From UBA5072 sp041737175 (GTDB lineage Bacteria; Bacteroidota; Bacteroidia; Bacteroidales; UBA10428): a stretch of DNA of 64,000 bases. Shown here piece after piece: positions 36,339 through 44,864 of the stretch. Within the stretch, counting starts at the first letter, position 1. Each line of letters begins with the position of its first letter. Position numbers and translations under genes: made by a program. The stretch lies in NCBI GenBank assembly GCA_041737175.1, contig JBGSSF010000004.1:62001-126000 (forward strand), given 5' to 3'. The notes beneath the pieces were generated by a model. That model was given only the letters and a program-made list of their open reading frames with translations, was not told the DNA's origin and did not search any database.

Positions 36339-38252
36339 ATGAAAACAAATCTGATGTTACTTGGAATCATGCTTATCATGATTGGCTTCACTGCCTGTAA
36401 ACCTAAATCCAAGGAAGAACGGGCTCCCCTGATTCCCATGGAGAACTTCTTTAAAGATCCTGAAAAGGCTGGTTACCGGATTTCTCCCAATGGTCAGCTG
36501 ATCATCTACCGTGCTCCGCATATGGGGCGCCTGAATGTCTTTGTCCAGAAACTGGGTGATACAACTGCTGTACCTGTTACCCAAGAGACTGAACGGAGTA
36601 TTTATGATGCATTCTGGGAAACAGATGACCGGATCATTTATACCAAAGACATCGGCGGGGATGAGAATATGCACGTTTTATCCGTCAAAACGGACGGCAG
36701 CGGACTCGTTGATCATACACCCTTTGAAAAGGTGCGTTCCGAAGTTTTGGATGTTCTGGAGGACAGGCCGGATGAATTGCTTATCACGAGTAACAAACGT
36801 AATCCCGAGATTTTTGATGTTTACCTGCTGAATACGGCAACCGGAGCATTGAAAATGGTAGCTGAGAATCCGGGCAACATTATAGGTTGGGTGACCGATC
36901 ATGACGGTAAAATACGTGCTGCAGTGACCAGTGACGGTGTGAATACCAGTCTGCTTTACCGCGAAACTGAAAAGGAAAAGTTCAGAACTGTAATCACAAC
37001 CAGTTTCAAGGAAACTCTAAGTCCGGTGCTTTTTACATTCGATAACCGGAATTTGTATTGTCTGTCGAACCTGGGTCGTGATATGACAGCCATTGTTGAA
37101 TTTGACCCGAATACGGCCAAAGAGGTGAAGTTGATTTATGAAAATGCGGATGCTGATATTGTCGGACTTGATTATTCGAAGCTCCGGAAAGTATTGACTG
37201 TAGCTTATTACGAAACCGATAAAATGCATAAGCATTTTCTGGATACCCTCATGCGGCAAATTGACGATAAAATAAAGCCTCAAATCCCTGATTATTCTTT
37301 CCAGGTCACCCGAAAAAGCAAGGATGAAACCAGGATGCTGATTGTTGCTACCAGTGACCGGTACAATGGCGGGTACTACCTGTATGATGCGATTTCGGGA
37401 GAATTCAAAAAACTTGGAGATTTCATGCCCTGGTTGAAAGAAGAAGACATGGCGGTTATGAAACCAGTGACTTATCAGTCGCGTGACGGTCTTACCATTC
37501 AGGGTTATTTAACGCTTCCCAAAGGAGTTAAGGCAGAAAATCTTCCGGTGGTGATCAATCCGCACGGAGGGCCCTGGTACCGTGACAGCTGGGGATTCAA
37601 TCCTGAAGTGCAATTCCTTGCCAACCGGGGTTATGCAGTTCTTCAGATGAATTTCAGGGGTTCCACCGGGTATGGAAGGAAATTCTGGGAATCATCATTT
37701 AAACAATGGGGACGCACCATGCAGGATGACATCACCGATGGTGTAAAGTGGCTTATCAGCCAGGGCATTGCCGATTCCACACGGGTTGCCATTTATGGTG
37801 GGAGTTATGGCGGTTATGCCACGCTGGCTGGAATCACGCTTACACCCGAATTGTATGCTTGTGCTGTAGACTATGTAGGGGTTGCCAATATGTTTACTTT
37901 TATGCAAACGATACCTCCCTATTGGGAACCATTGCGACAAATGTTTTATGAAATGGTAGGCGATCCGGTCAAGGACAGCTTAATGCTGGCAGAAGTATCA
38001 CCGGCATTCCACGTTGACCGTATCCGTTGTCCTTTGTTCGTTGCCCAGGGTGCCAACGATCCGCGGGTGAATATCAATGAATCTAACCAGATCGTGGATG
38101 CTCTGCGCAAAAGAGGAGTAACCGTCGAATACATGGTAAAAGACAACGAAGGTCACGGATTTTACAACCAGGAAAACCAGTTTGATTTCTACAGGGGAAT
38201 GGAAAAATTCCTGGCCGAACATCTGGGGAATGAGGCAGAAGTGAAAAAGTAG
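36339..38252 (+). CDS. S9 family (prolyl oligopeptidase-type) peptidase, lipoprotein
   Basis: The 637-residue enzyme has a lipoprotein signal ending FTAC (Cys21), so it is anchored in the cell envelope. A beta-propeller (about 40-385) precedes the alpha/beta hydrolase domain. Catalytic residues read Ser489 (GGSYGGYA), Asp574 (GANDPRVN) and His606 (GHGF). NPHGGPWYRDSW is the usual oxyanion region. Likely role: trimming of peptides in the periplasm. A terminator for this gene lies inside the facing gene. Confidence 0.92.
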   Translation: MKTNLMLLGIMLIMIGFTACKPKSKEERAPLIPMENFFKDPEKAGYRISPNGQLIIYRAPHMGRLNVFVQKLGDTTAVPVTQETERSIYDAFWETDDRIIYTKDIGGDENMHVLSVKTDGSGLVDHTPFEKVRSEVLDVLEDRPDELLITSNKRNPEIFDVYLLNTATGALKMVAENPGNIIGWVTDHDGKIRAAVTSDGVNTSLLYRETEKEKFRTVITTSFKETLSPVLFTFDNRNLYCLSNLGRDMTAIVEFDPNTAKEVKLIYENADADIVGLDYSKLRKVLTVAYYETDKMHKHFLDTLMRQIDDKIKPQIPDYSFQVTRKSKDETRMLIVATSDRYNGGYYLYDAISGEFKKLGDFMPWLKEEDMAVMKPVTYQSRDGLTIQGYLTLPKGVKAENLPVVINPHGGPWYRDSWGFNPEVQFLANRGYAVLQMNFRGSTGYGRKFWESSFKQWGRTMQDDITDGVKWLISQGIADSTRVAIYGGSYGGYATLAGITLTPELYACAVDYVGVANMFTFMQTIPPYWEPLRQMFYEMVGDPVKDSLMLAEVSPAFHVDRIRCPLFVAQGANDPRVNINESNQIVDALRKRGVTVEYMVKDNEGHGFYNQENQFDFYRGMEKFLAEHLGNEAEVKK

Positions 38253-38261
38253 GATCTTGTT

Positions 38262-39011
38262 TTATTTTTGAATTGTGACTAACAATCGTGTACTGAAAAG
38301 TCCTGGAAGATGTTCCAGGACTTTTTCCATTTGTTTTACCAGGGCATAGTGCTTTGACGGAAATAATTGTGGCTTGCTGTATCCGCCGGACAGAACGTAG
38401 GCTAAAGCAGAAAATTTTCTTCGGCATATTATATTCCAGTTCTTGAATTCCTCCTGGTAATGTTTGGAGTAGAAAATCCGGTCGGCATTTCCCTGAGCCG
38501 CATAATATGCAGAAGTCCATGGATTGAAACCGGCAGATGCTTCCCACTGGATTTTTTTAAACCAGGCTACCGGCTCATGATGAAATAAACCATATACCAG
38601 GAAACCGGTCATACTCATTGCCGGATCAAAAATAATGACCCTGCCTCCGGGTATTAAAACCCTGTGGAATTCTTTGAAAGCTGTTCCCGGGTATTGTATA
38701 TGGTGAAAAACATCAAAAAGGATCAGGTTGGATACTTCTCCGTCCTTAAAGCTTAGAGTGTAAGCATTTTCTACCTGATCGATCCACGGATTCTTAAACA
38801 AGTCGGTGCAGATGGCTTGCGGGATCTCCATTTTAATATTTCCGATACCGGATCCCAATTCGACTATTTTTCCCTCCAGGGTAAAATCAACCTGTTCATG
38901 GATGAGCCGGTAAAAATCCCTGTAAATTATATGAAGAACTGGCTTATTCTTCCAGAAATTCAGATTTTGCCTGATTTCTTTATCATGCTGGTCAATGGTA
39001 CGATGACTCAT
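38262..39011 (-). CDS. Class I SAM-dependent methyltransferase
   Basis: The 249-residue protein has the SAM motif IVELGSGIGNIKMEI (about 48-62). NLILFDVFHHIQYPG and PGGRVIIFDPAM are the later motifs of the UbiE/Methyltransf_11 type. It is four bases downstream of a methyltransferase-glycosyltransferase gene and is probably cotranscribed with it. The substrate is likely a glycolipid or polyprenol-linked intermediate, by context only. Its last 20 codons contain the terminator hairpin of the convergent peptidase gene. Confidence 0.83.
   Translation of the reverse strand: MSHRTIDQHDKEIRQNLNFWKNKPVLHIIYRDFYRLIHEQVDFTLEGKIVELGSGIGNIKMEIPQAICTDLFKNPWIDQVENAYTLSFKDGEVSNLILFDVFHHIQYPGTAFKEFHRVLIPGGRVIIFDPAMSMTGFLVYGLFHHEPVAWFKKIQWEASAGFNPWTSAYYAAQGNADRIFYSKHYQEEFKNWNIICRRKFSALAYVLSGGYSKPQLFPSKHYALVKQMEKVLEHLPGLFSTRLLVTIQK
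38296..38326. terminator. Intrinsic terminator embedded in a coding sequence
   Basis: A perfect stem AAAAGTCCTGGAA / TTCCAGGACTTTT with a 4-base loop, followed by T-rich sequence on both strands. It lies 44 bases after the S9 peptidase stop and inside the last codons of the minus-strand methyltransferase, encoding ...KVLEHLPGLFS. Confidence 0.85.
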
Positions 39012-39015
39012 GGCA

Positions 39016-40461
39016 TTATCTGAACTTCAGTTTAACAGCTGCAAACATGCTCATTCTCAGCAGTAGTAAACCATGTTTAAACCTGCTGATCTGCGTGGAT
39101 CCATATTGTCGTTCTTTGTATCTCACGATTACCTCAACAATTCGCAGGTTCAGTTTGGCTGCGCCGAATAACAGATCGAAATCTCCGAAAGGATCAAAAT
39201 TGCCAAAGTAGGATCTGTTTGCCTTGATTTTTTCGTAATCCTTTTTGAACAGTACCTTTGTTCCGCATAAGGTATCTTTTAACCGTTGTCCGAGCAGATA
39301 TGAAAAAAAGAGGCTGAAAAACTTGTTGCCCAGCAGATTTAAAAAACGCATAGCTTCTTTTTCCATCGGGTAAACCAGCCGGCAACCATTTACAAATTCA
39401 CCCTTGCCATTGGCAATGGCATCATAAAACTTAGGCAGGTCTTCCGGTGGGGTGGTCAAATCTGCATCAAGTATCATCAAAACCTCCCCAGTTGCCTGTT
39501 CAAAGCCTTCCCGAACAGCATCACCTTTACCGATCCCCTTTTGTTTCAGGAATCTGATATTCTTATTTTTGAATAATGAAGACACTCTTACTATCTCATC
39601 GTAGGTTCCGTCGGACGAATGACCCTCCACAAAAATAAATTCCTGTGACAGTCCGAATTCAGGCGTTCTGGTGATCGAATCAGGGATATTGCCTTTTTCA
39701 TTGCGGGCAGGTATTATGACAGATACTGAAAATTCCTTTCGCTCTTTTCTTTCAATACCGGCAGTCATTATGGAAACAAGACCCAGATGTTTAATCACGG
39801 GAAGGTTGACCAGGATTTTATTGAAAACAAAATTCAGAATTGGGATGTATTTCGGAATCAATAATTTCTGCGAATTGGAGACTAGCCTGAATCCTTCTAG
39901 TTCAAGAAGATTGGCGATGTCGTTATTGGAAAGCCAGTTCGAATTGGGGGATTTTTGTTTCAGACCGATTCGCTCACCCAATTTTAACAAAGGTTCCCAT
40001 AGAAAGTTGTAATTGGAAATAACAATCCGGGTGGACGGGTGACAGAATTTTCTGAGATGGATGAATACTTTCTGAACATCCCAAAGAACATGCAACAGAT
40101 CCGACAAAATGATATAATCAAATTTCTGACCGGTTTCATCCAAAAGGTCAATCATTTCAGGTTCCTCAATATCATGTTGCCTGAAAAGCAGATCGGGGTA
40201 AAGTGAACCGGCTGTTTCAATCATTCTGGCCGAAAAATCCACGCCTACTCCATAGGCAGGCTTCACTGCTGCCAGCAAATCACCTGTGCCGCAACCCACT
40301 TCGAGTACGCGGGAACCGGGTGGAATAATAAATGAGAAATATTTTTCCAGCGATCTGTGGTAAAAACGGTTGCGTTTTTTCCACACCGGCCTGCGATCGG
40401 CAATGCTGTCGAAATATGCTTTTATGGACTCTTTTGTATTCAATTTCTCAGGCTCCGGCAA
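39016..40461 (-). CDS. Methyltransferase - family 2 glycosyltransferase fusion
   Basis: Two enzymes are joined in 481 residues. The N-terminal half (to about 230) is a class I methyltransferase with VLEVGCGTGDLLAAV and YIILSDLLHVLWD. The C-terminal half (about 245-481) is a GT2 domain with VSVIIPARNEKGNIPDSI and the metal motif MILDADLTTPPEDLPK. LCGTKVLFKK near its end is typical of dolichyl-phosphate glucosyl/mannosyl-like enzymes. The fusion suggests methylation and glycosyl transfer on the same lipid-linked sugar. The gene is divergent from the GT-C gene. Confidence 0.84.
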   Translation of the reverse strand: MPEPEKLNTKESIKAYFDSIADRRPVWKKRNRFYHRSLEKYFSFIIPPGSRVLEVGCGTGDLLAAVKPAYGVGVDFSARMIETAGSLYPDLLFRQHDIEEPEMIDLLDETGQKFDYIILSDLLHVLWDVQKVFIHLRKFCHPSTRIVISNYNFLWEPLLKLGERIGLKQKSPNSNWLSNNDIANLLELEGFRLVSNSQKLLIPKYIPILNFVFNKILVNLPVIKHLGLVSIMTAGIERKERKEFSVSVIIPARNEKGNIPDSITRTPEFGLSQEFIFVEGHSSDGTYDEIVRVSSLFKNKNIRFLKQKGIGKGDAVREGFEQATGEVLMILDADLTTPPEDLPKFYDAIANGKGEFVNGCRLVYPMEKEAMRFLNLLGNKFFSLFFSYLLGQRLKDTLCGTKVLFKKDYEKIKANRSYFGNFDPFGDFDLLFGAAKLNLRIVEVIVRYKERQYGSTQISRFKHGLLLLRMSMFAAVKLKFR

Positions 40462-40480
40462 ACATTACTCCCAATTATTC

Positions 40481-40488
40481 TATATTTG
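40481..40488 (+). promoter_or_regulatory. -7 element upstream of the GT-C gene
   Basis: TATATTTG matches the -7 consensus and lies 69 bases before the ATG at 40558. No clear -33 TTTG sits at 19-21 bases, so support is partial. Confidence 0.4.
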
Positions 40489-40557
40489 CGAGTACTATGT
40501 TTATGGCCACAAACATACAAACTTTTGACATACAGGTTACAGAAAAATATTAGCAAT

Positions 40558-42600
40558 ATGGCTCCCGCATCTAAAAAACCACAGCAAAAACAATCATCTG
40601 TAAAGCCCAAACAGCACTCTCAGCAACCAGCAAAGTCGGAGAAAGCCAAAAAGGCCAACTTGCCTGCAACTTCAAGGACTCTCCTGCAGATCACGGATAA
40701 CTGGTTAGGATCAAAAATGAACTTTGTCTTTTACTTTTCCCTGTTTCTTACGGCCCTTGTTGGCATATTTCTTTTTGATGTAAAGATCAGCACCGGTGGA
40801 GATGATTCAAGTTACATTGAAATGGCCAATGATTTTATGCAGGGCAGATCATTCCCGACCTGGCACGGGCCTCTTTATGCCATTTTCCTGAGTCTTCCGA
40901 TGTTGATTTTTGGAGTGAATGTGATCGGACTAAAACTGATATCCTTTTTGTTCATCATTGGTCACCTCATTTTATTCTATTATACTTTCAGAAAGCGCAT
41001 TTCTCCGACAGTTCTTGCCTTTGTGATTCTGATCATATCGGTAAGTCCCAGCATCCTGTATTTTGCCAGTCAAACATACAGTGAAGCCATGTACATGTTC
41101 CTTCAATCCCTGATCGTTTTTCTTTTTATTACTATTTATCTGTCATTCGAAGATGAACAGAAGCCTACCAGCAAAGAACTGGCATTGCAATGGCTGATAT
41201 TGGGCTTTTTTATTTTTATGGCCAGCCTGACCAGAAACATTGGAATTATTCCCCTTTTTGTCATGATTTTCATTCTTCTTCTTGATAAAAAGTTCTTACC
41301 TGCTATCATGCTGACCGGATCATACTTTATCTTCCTGATCCCTTTCAAAATATATAAGTATCTGGTATGGAATACGGAAATCGCAAAAGGTTCAAGGCCA
41401 TTTCATGAAATTCTCCTGAAGAATTTTTATAATCCCTCTGCCGGATACGAGGATTTTTCAGGCATGGTGGTACGGTTTTTTGAGAATGCCCGTTTGTACC
41501 TTTCCAAACATTTTATGATCGGTATCGGATTGCATGATCCTGCCTCCACGGAGAAAAGCTGGTTTGTTACAGCAATAGTCGTGTTTCTCCTTTTGATAGC
41601 AATATATTATGCATTTAAGCGCAGCAAGGTGATGCTCTTTGTCACGCTTACCGTGGCAGGTTCTATGGCAGCTACCTTCATTGCCTTGCAGCAATCGTGG
41701 GATCAAATGAGAATGGTTATCATCTACATTCCGATGCTGCTGATTATTTTGGCATGGGGCATTCAGCAACTGGCCGGAAAAACGGGCCATGGCTTTTTAT
41801 TTGTTGTACTTCCGGTTCTCCTGGCATTGATTTTCTTTAAAACCCTCGGTTATTCAATCGACAAAATGAAAGCCAACCAAAAGGTACTGGCTAAAAATAT
41901 CAGCGGAAACCGTTACTACGGTTTCACACCCGACTGGCAGAATTTCCTTCGGATGAGTGAATGGGTTGGTGAGAATATACCCGACACCGTCCTGGTGGCA
42001 TCACGCAAGCCTTCCATGTCGTTCATTTACAGCGGGGGTCGTGATTTCTATGGTATTTACAGGTTTCCGTCGGTGGCTCCCGAAAAACTCCTGGGCGAAC
42101 TGGTGCCCCGCACCGGTGAATTAAAAATGATTCCGCTAAAGGCTATTGGCGGTAACTGGCCGGTAGATCTCCAGCTTGCCCTTAAACAATCAAACGTTGC
42201 CTTTGTGGCTGAAGGAAGTGATATATACGGAGTGTATGATCTCAAGGGAGTTACCGGCAATATGATATCCCAGGCTCTTGCGCAATACCAGGTTGTTCCT
42301 TTTACCACGGATTCCATTCTGAGCAAGGTCAGGATCTCATCGCAATCCTGTTTTGCGGTGTCTCCCGATACACTTATCCATAACCTGCGGAAAAACAAGG
42401 TGGATTACGTGATTGTTGCGAGCCTGCGGGCAAATCCAAATCTCAATACAGGCAACATCATCAACAACATCCAGCGATACCTCTATTTTGTTGAGCAGAA
42501 ATACCCGGGAATACTCTCCGTGGTGCATCAGATAGGAGCCAATGAGCAGGAAGAACCTGCCTGGCTTTATAAAATTAATTACAGCAATTTCGGTCTTTAA
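40558..42600 (+). CDS. GT-C fold membrane glycosyltransferase
   Basis: About 680 residues. A Lys/Gln/Ser-rich cytoplasmic tail (1-45) is followed by some ten membrane helices and a C-terminal periplasmic domain from about 440. The first loop carries a catalytic-type acidic motif, STGGDDSSYIEMANDF, as in ArnT/PMT-like GT-C enzymes. These use polyprenyl-phosphate sugars as donors, which fits the polyprenyl-sugar synthases in the region. The longer frame from 40357 overlaps the divergent gene and is not used. The acceptor is unknown. Confidence 0.82.
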   Translation: MAPASKKPQQKQSSVKPKQHSQQPAKSEKAKKANLPATSRTLLQITDNWLGSKMNFVFYFSLFLTALVGIFLFDVKISTGGDDSSYIEMANDFMQGRSFPTWHGPLYAIFLSLPMLIFGVNVIGLKLISFLFIIGHLILFYYTFRKRISPTVLAFVILIISVSPSILYFASQTYSEAMYMFLQSLIVFLFITIYLSFEDEQKPTSKELALQWLILGFFIFMASLTRNIGIIPLFVMIFILLLDKKFLPAIMLTGSYFIFLIPFKIYKYLVWNTEIAKGSRPFHEILLKNFYNPSAGYEDFSGMVVRFFENARLYLSKHFMIGIGLHDPASTEKSWFVTAIVVFLLLIAIYYAFKRSKVMLFVTLTVAGSMAATFIALQQSWDQMRMVIIYIPMLLIILAWGIQQLAGKTGHGFLFVVLPVLLALIFFKTLGYSIDKMKANQKVLAKNISGNRYYGFTPDWQNFLRMSEWVGENIPDTVLVASRKPSMSFIYSGGRDFYGIYRFPSVAPEKLLGELVPRTGELKMIPLKAIGGNWPVDLQLALKQSNVAFVAEGSDIYGVYDLKGVTGNMISQALAQYQVVPFTTDSILSKVRISSQSCFAVSPDTLIHNLRKNKVDYVIVASLRANPNLNTGNIINNIQRYLYFVEQKYPGILSVVHQIGANEQEEPAWLYKINYSNFGL

Positions 42601-42611
42601 ACATTTGTAAA

Positions 42612-43403
42612 GTGAAGCATCCCCAAGAGATTCGGTCGGTTGTTATCATGGGAGCCGGGAACGTCGCCTGGCAACTGGGGCATCGTTTTACCGAAACCGG
42701 AATTCAGGTTAAGCAGGTCTTCAGCCGCACACCGGAAATGGGTAAGCTCCTGGCGGATGAGCTGGGAACCGGTTTTACCAATCGTCTGGACCAGTTGGCG
42801 GAGGATGCTGATTTATACCTTCTTGCAGTCACCGATGACGCAATCTCTTCTTTTTTGCGGCAAATGCCGTTTGGGAAACGGTTGGTGGCGCACGTGGCAG
42901 GCAGTGTCCCTATCACGATCTTTGAAGGCAAAGCAAAAAATTATGGCGTTTTGTATCCTCTGCAAACCTTAACCCGGGGAAAACCGGTGGACTTCAGCAA
43001 CATTCCCCTTTTTATTGAGGCGAGTAATGAAAGAAACCTTGAAATGCTCAAAACACTCGCGGGTAAATTGTCCAAAAGCGTTTATGTGGTTGATTCAGAG
43101 AAACGTGCATATTTGCATCTGGCGGCCGTCATAGCTTCTAACTTTACGAACCACATGTTTGCTGTTGCTGAAAAGTTACTACAGGAGAGAAACCTGTCAT
43201 TTGATTTGTTAAAACCTCTCATTGAGGAAACCATTGCCAAAGCGCTTTTCATGTCACCACTCACCGCACAAACCGGTCCGGCAGCCCGTGGCAACAAAGA
43301 GATCATTGAAAAGCACAGGGCTATGCTGGATAACCATCCGGAGATTAAGGAGTTGTACAGGGTGGTTTCGGAGAGTATAGCAGCATTTAGAAGTAATGAG
43401 TAA
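42612..43403 (+). CDS. Rossmann-fold DUF2520 oxidoreductase-like protein
   Basis: The 263 residues begin with a dinucleotide-binding motif VVIMGAGNVAWQLGHRF (about 9-25). A DUF2520 domain follows (about 130-255, with AAVIASNFTNHMFAVAE). The layout resembles pyrroline-5-carboxylate or F420-type reductases, but the reaction is unknown. The start is GTG at 42612, 11 bases after the GT-C gene. Its last codons (SNE then TAA) are the first units of a micro-repeat array. Confidence 0.83.
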   Translation: MKHPQEIRSVVIMGAGNVAWQLGHRFTETGIQVKQVFSRTPEMGKLLADELGTGFTNRLDQLAEDADLYLLAVTDDAISSFLRQMPFGKRLVAHVAGSVPITIFEGKAKNYGVLYPLQTLTRGKPVDFSNIPLFIEASNERNLEMLKTLAGKLSKSVYVVDSEKRAYLHLAAVIASNFTNHMFAVAEKLLQERNLSFDLLKPLIEETIAKALFMSPLTAQTGPAARGNKEIIEKHRAMLDNHPEIKELYRVVSESIAAFRSNE

Positions 43404-43457
43404 TGAGTGAAGAGTAATGAGTAAAGAGTGATGAGTAATGAGTGATGAGTGTGCAAG
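43391..43457 (+). repeat. AGTAATGAG array, left arm of a hairpin split by an IS
   Basis: Degenerate units AGTAATG, AGTGAAG, AGTAAAG and AGTGATG begin within the DUF2520 stop codon and end in GTGCAAG at the IS border. The last 24 bases (43434-43457) are complementary to 44838-44864 on the other side of the IS. Confidence 0.85.
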
Positions 43458-43466
43458 TGTCAATGC

Positions 43467-44372
43467 CTAAATAACGTTGACTTTTTTATTGATAATTTCG
43501 TTGTTTAAATGATGTATATGATTTACTGTTGGTAACGGGAAATAACTCTTTTGGGAGTTATTCTCGTTATCAACAGTAGTTTTATTCAAATAGCCTCTTG
43601 GAGTTAGTTTTCCTAATGCTTTATGTGGTTTACCAGTATTGTACATCAGTACTGCTTTGTCCAACAATTTTCTAAGTGAAAATAGGTCTTTTGGACCATA
43701 CGGATAAAGATAATTGTTTTTAATAACCCCGTTAAGTCTTTCTGCATGTGAGTTCTCAAAAACCTTTTCCTCAGTCATTGAGTTTATCATTTCTAAGCTT
43801 CTGGTGAGGATTTTAAACTCATTGCAATAGTATTGACCCCCACCATCGGAATGTATAATCGCTCCCTTTAAATTTGATCTTCCCCGTTCTCGTATCAATC
43901 TATGCAATGCAGGCAGCGTGGTGCATTCTGTTCTGAGATTATCACTTGCGGACCAGCCAACGATTTCACGATTAAACAAATCCATTATGAAAGTGAGATA
44001 ATAAAACTTGTATCCGATTTCAAAGTAGGTTATATCACTTACAAAAATCTGGTTGACACGTGTAACTTTAATATCTTTAATCATATTGGGGAACCGTGTT
44101 ACTCCCTGGCTGTTTGTGGTTTTTCTATAATTCTTTACTCGCTTTACCCGGTAACCTGCCTCAAAACAAAATCGCTCAAACTGATCACGCCCCATAGTCG
44201 AAGGACAAAGTTTTATATACATATCCCTGGCGGACATACGAGGATGATCACGCCGGATCTCATTGATCAAGGGAAGTATTTGTTGACGCTCTTCCTCCCG
44301 ATAATGACTGCGTTTTAGCATCTGATAAAAGGCTTGCTTACTTATACCAACTATTTCCAGGAGATCTTTCAT
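43467..44372 (-). CDS. IS3-family transposase OrfB (DDE integrase)
   Basis: Catalyses transposition. The 301 residues contain an HTH_21-like start (REEERQQILPLINEIRRDHP) and an rve integrase core. The catalytic triad is Asp113 (VSDITYF), Asp176 (HSDGGGQY) and Glu211 (ENSHAERLNGVIK), with the usual D-34-E spacing. It overlaps OrfA by four bases. Its frame is open upstream of the ATG back to the A9 tract in orfA, so the working protein is probably an OrfAB fusion made by -1 frameshifting. Confidence 0.93.
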   Translation of the reverse strand: MKDLLEIVGISKQAFYQMLKRSHYREEERQQILPLINEIRRDHPRMSARDMYIKLCPSTMGRDQFERFCFEAGYRVKRVKNYRKTTNSQGVTRFPNMIKDIKVTRVNQIFVSDITYFEIGYKFYYLTFIMDLFNREIVGWSASDNLRTECTTLPALHRLIRERGRSNLKGAIIHSDGGGQYYCNEFKILTRSLEMINSMTEEKVFENSHAERLNGVIKNNYLYPYGPKDLFSLRKLLDKAVLMYNTGKPHKALGKLTPRGYLNKTTVDNENNSQKSYFPLPTVNHIHHLNNEIINKKVNVI

Positions 44373-44821
44373 TTTTTGTCCGTGTTCTTTTCTGTTGTAG
44401 TGGTACCAGATGAGAGCTTGGAACCTACTTTTTTTTTGATGTCAACACCGTAAGTCGTTTCGGCTATCTCTATCATCTTGTCCTTAAACTCGATTAATAG
44501 TTGCTTTTGGCCTACTACCCGTTCCAATTCTTTGATCCGCTGTTCCAACATTTGGATCTTTTTTGTGTCGCTTTTAGCTTCCACTACCTGTTTTACGTTC
44601 TTCTTTGCCATAATTGAGTAGCTGTAAATCCATCTATAAACAGACGTCCTGCTTACAGAATAGGTTTTACAAATATCACTAATTGACACAAGATTACGTT
44701 CGAGTTCTTTAACTTTACTTTTTTTAAAATCTTCGCTGAAACGACGATTAAAGAGAACTCGCTGATTTTGATCTAAAATTCCTACTTTTGACATAATGTT
44801 AACCGTTTTTTTGGTCAACAT
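44369..44821 (-). CDS. IS3-family transposase OrfA (HTH protein)
   Basis: The 150 residues contain an N-terminal helix-turn-helix (DFKKSKVKELERNLVSISDI, YSVSRTSVYRWIYSY) that would bind the terminal repeats. A leucine-rich coiled coil follows (KIQMLEQRIKELERVVGQKQ), as in IS150-type OrfA. It starts inside the right terminal repeat. An AAAAAAAAAG slippery run lies near its 3' end. Confidence 0.9.
   Translation of the reverse strand: MLTKKTVNIMSKVGILDQNQRVLFNRRFSEDFKKSKVKELERNLVSISDICKTYSVSRTSVYRWIYSYSIMAKKNVKQVVEAKSDTKKIQMLEQRIKELERVVGQKQLLIEFKDKMIEIAETTYGVDIKKKVGSKLSSGTTTTEKNTDKK
44429..44437 (-). other. Programmed -1 ribosomal frameshift site
   Basis: Nine A on the minus strand, followed by G, occur in orfA codons for Lys-Lys-Lys-Val. 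Reading in the -1 frame from here meets no stop before the OrfB ATG at 44372 and continues into OrfB. A7-A9 runs are the slippery sites of IS3-family elements. Confidence 0.75.
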
Positions 44822-44837
44822 ATTTCAGGCATCGACA

Positions 44838-44864
44838 TTTGCTCATCACTCATCACTCATTACT
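44838..44864 (-). repeat. Right arm of the IS-split hairpin
   Basis: TTTGC, TCATCAC, TCATCAC, TCATTACT is complementary to the array ending at 43457. On the minus strand it follows directly from the DUF4249 stop (TAG TAA TGA). Before insertion this was a hairpin between convergent genes. Confidence 0.85.

Larger units (their letters stand above)
43458..44837 (-). mobile_element. IS3-family insertion sequence (IS150-like)
   Basis: A 1380-base element with imperfect terminal inverted repeats of about 24 bases. The left end starts TGTCAATGCCT (43458-43481), and the reverse complement of the right end starts TGTCGATGCCT (44814-44837). They match at 19 of 24 positions, with TG...CA termini. It carries two overlapping frames (HTH OrfA and DDE OrfB) and a frameshift signal. 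No clear target duplication is seen (GCAAG left, TTTGC right). Both frames are intact, so it may be active or recently inserted. Confidence 0.93.

Noticed and set aside
43453..44842. Target-site duplication of the IS element
   Set aside because: The flanks GCAAG and TTTGC are not direct repeats; they are nearly complementary because the site is palindromic.
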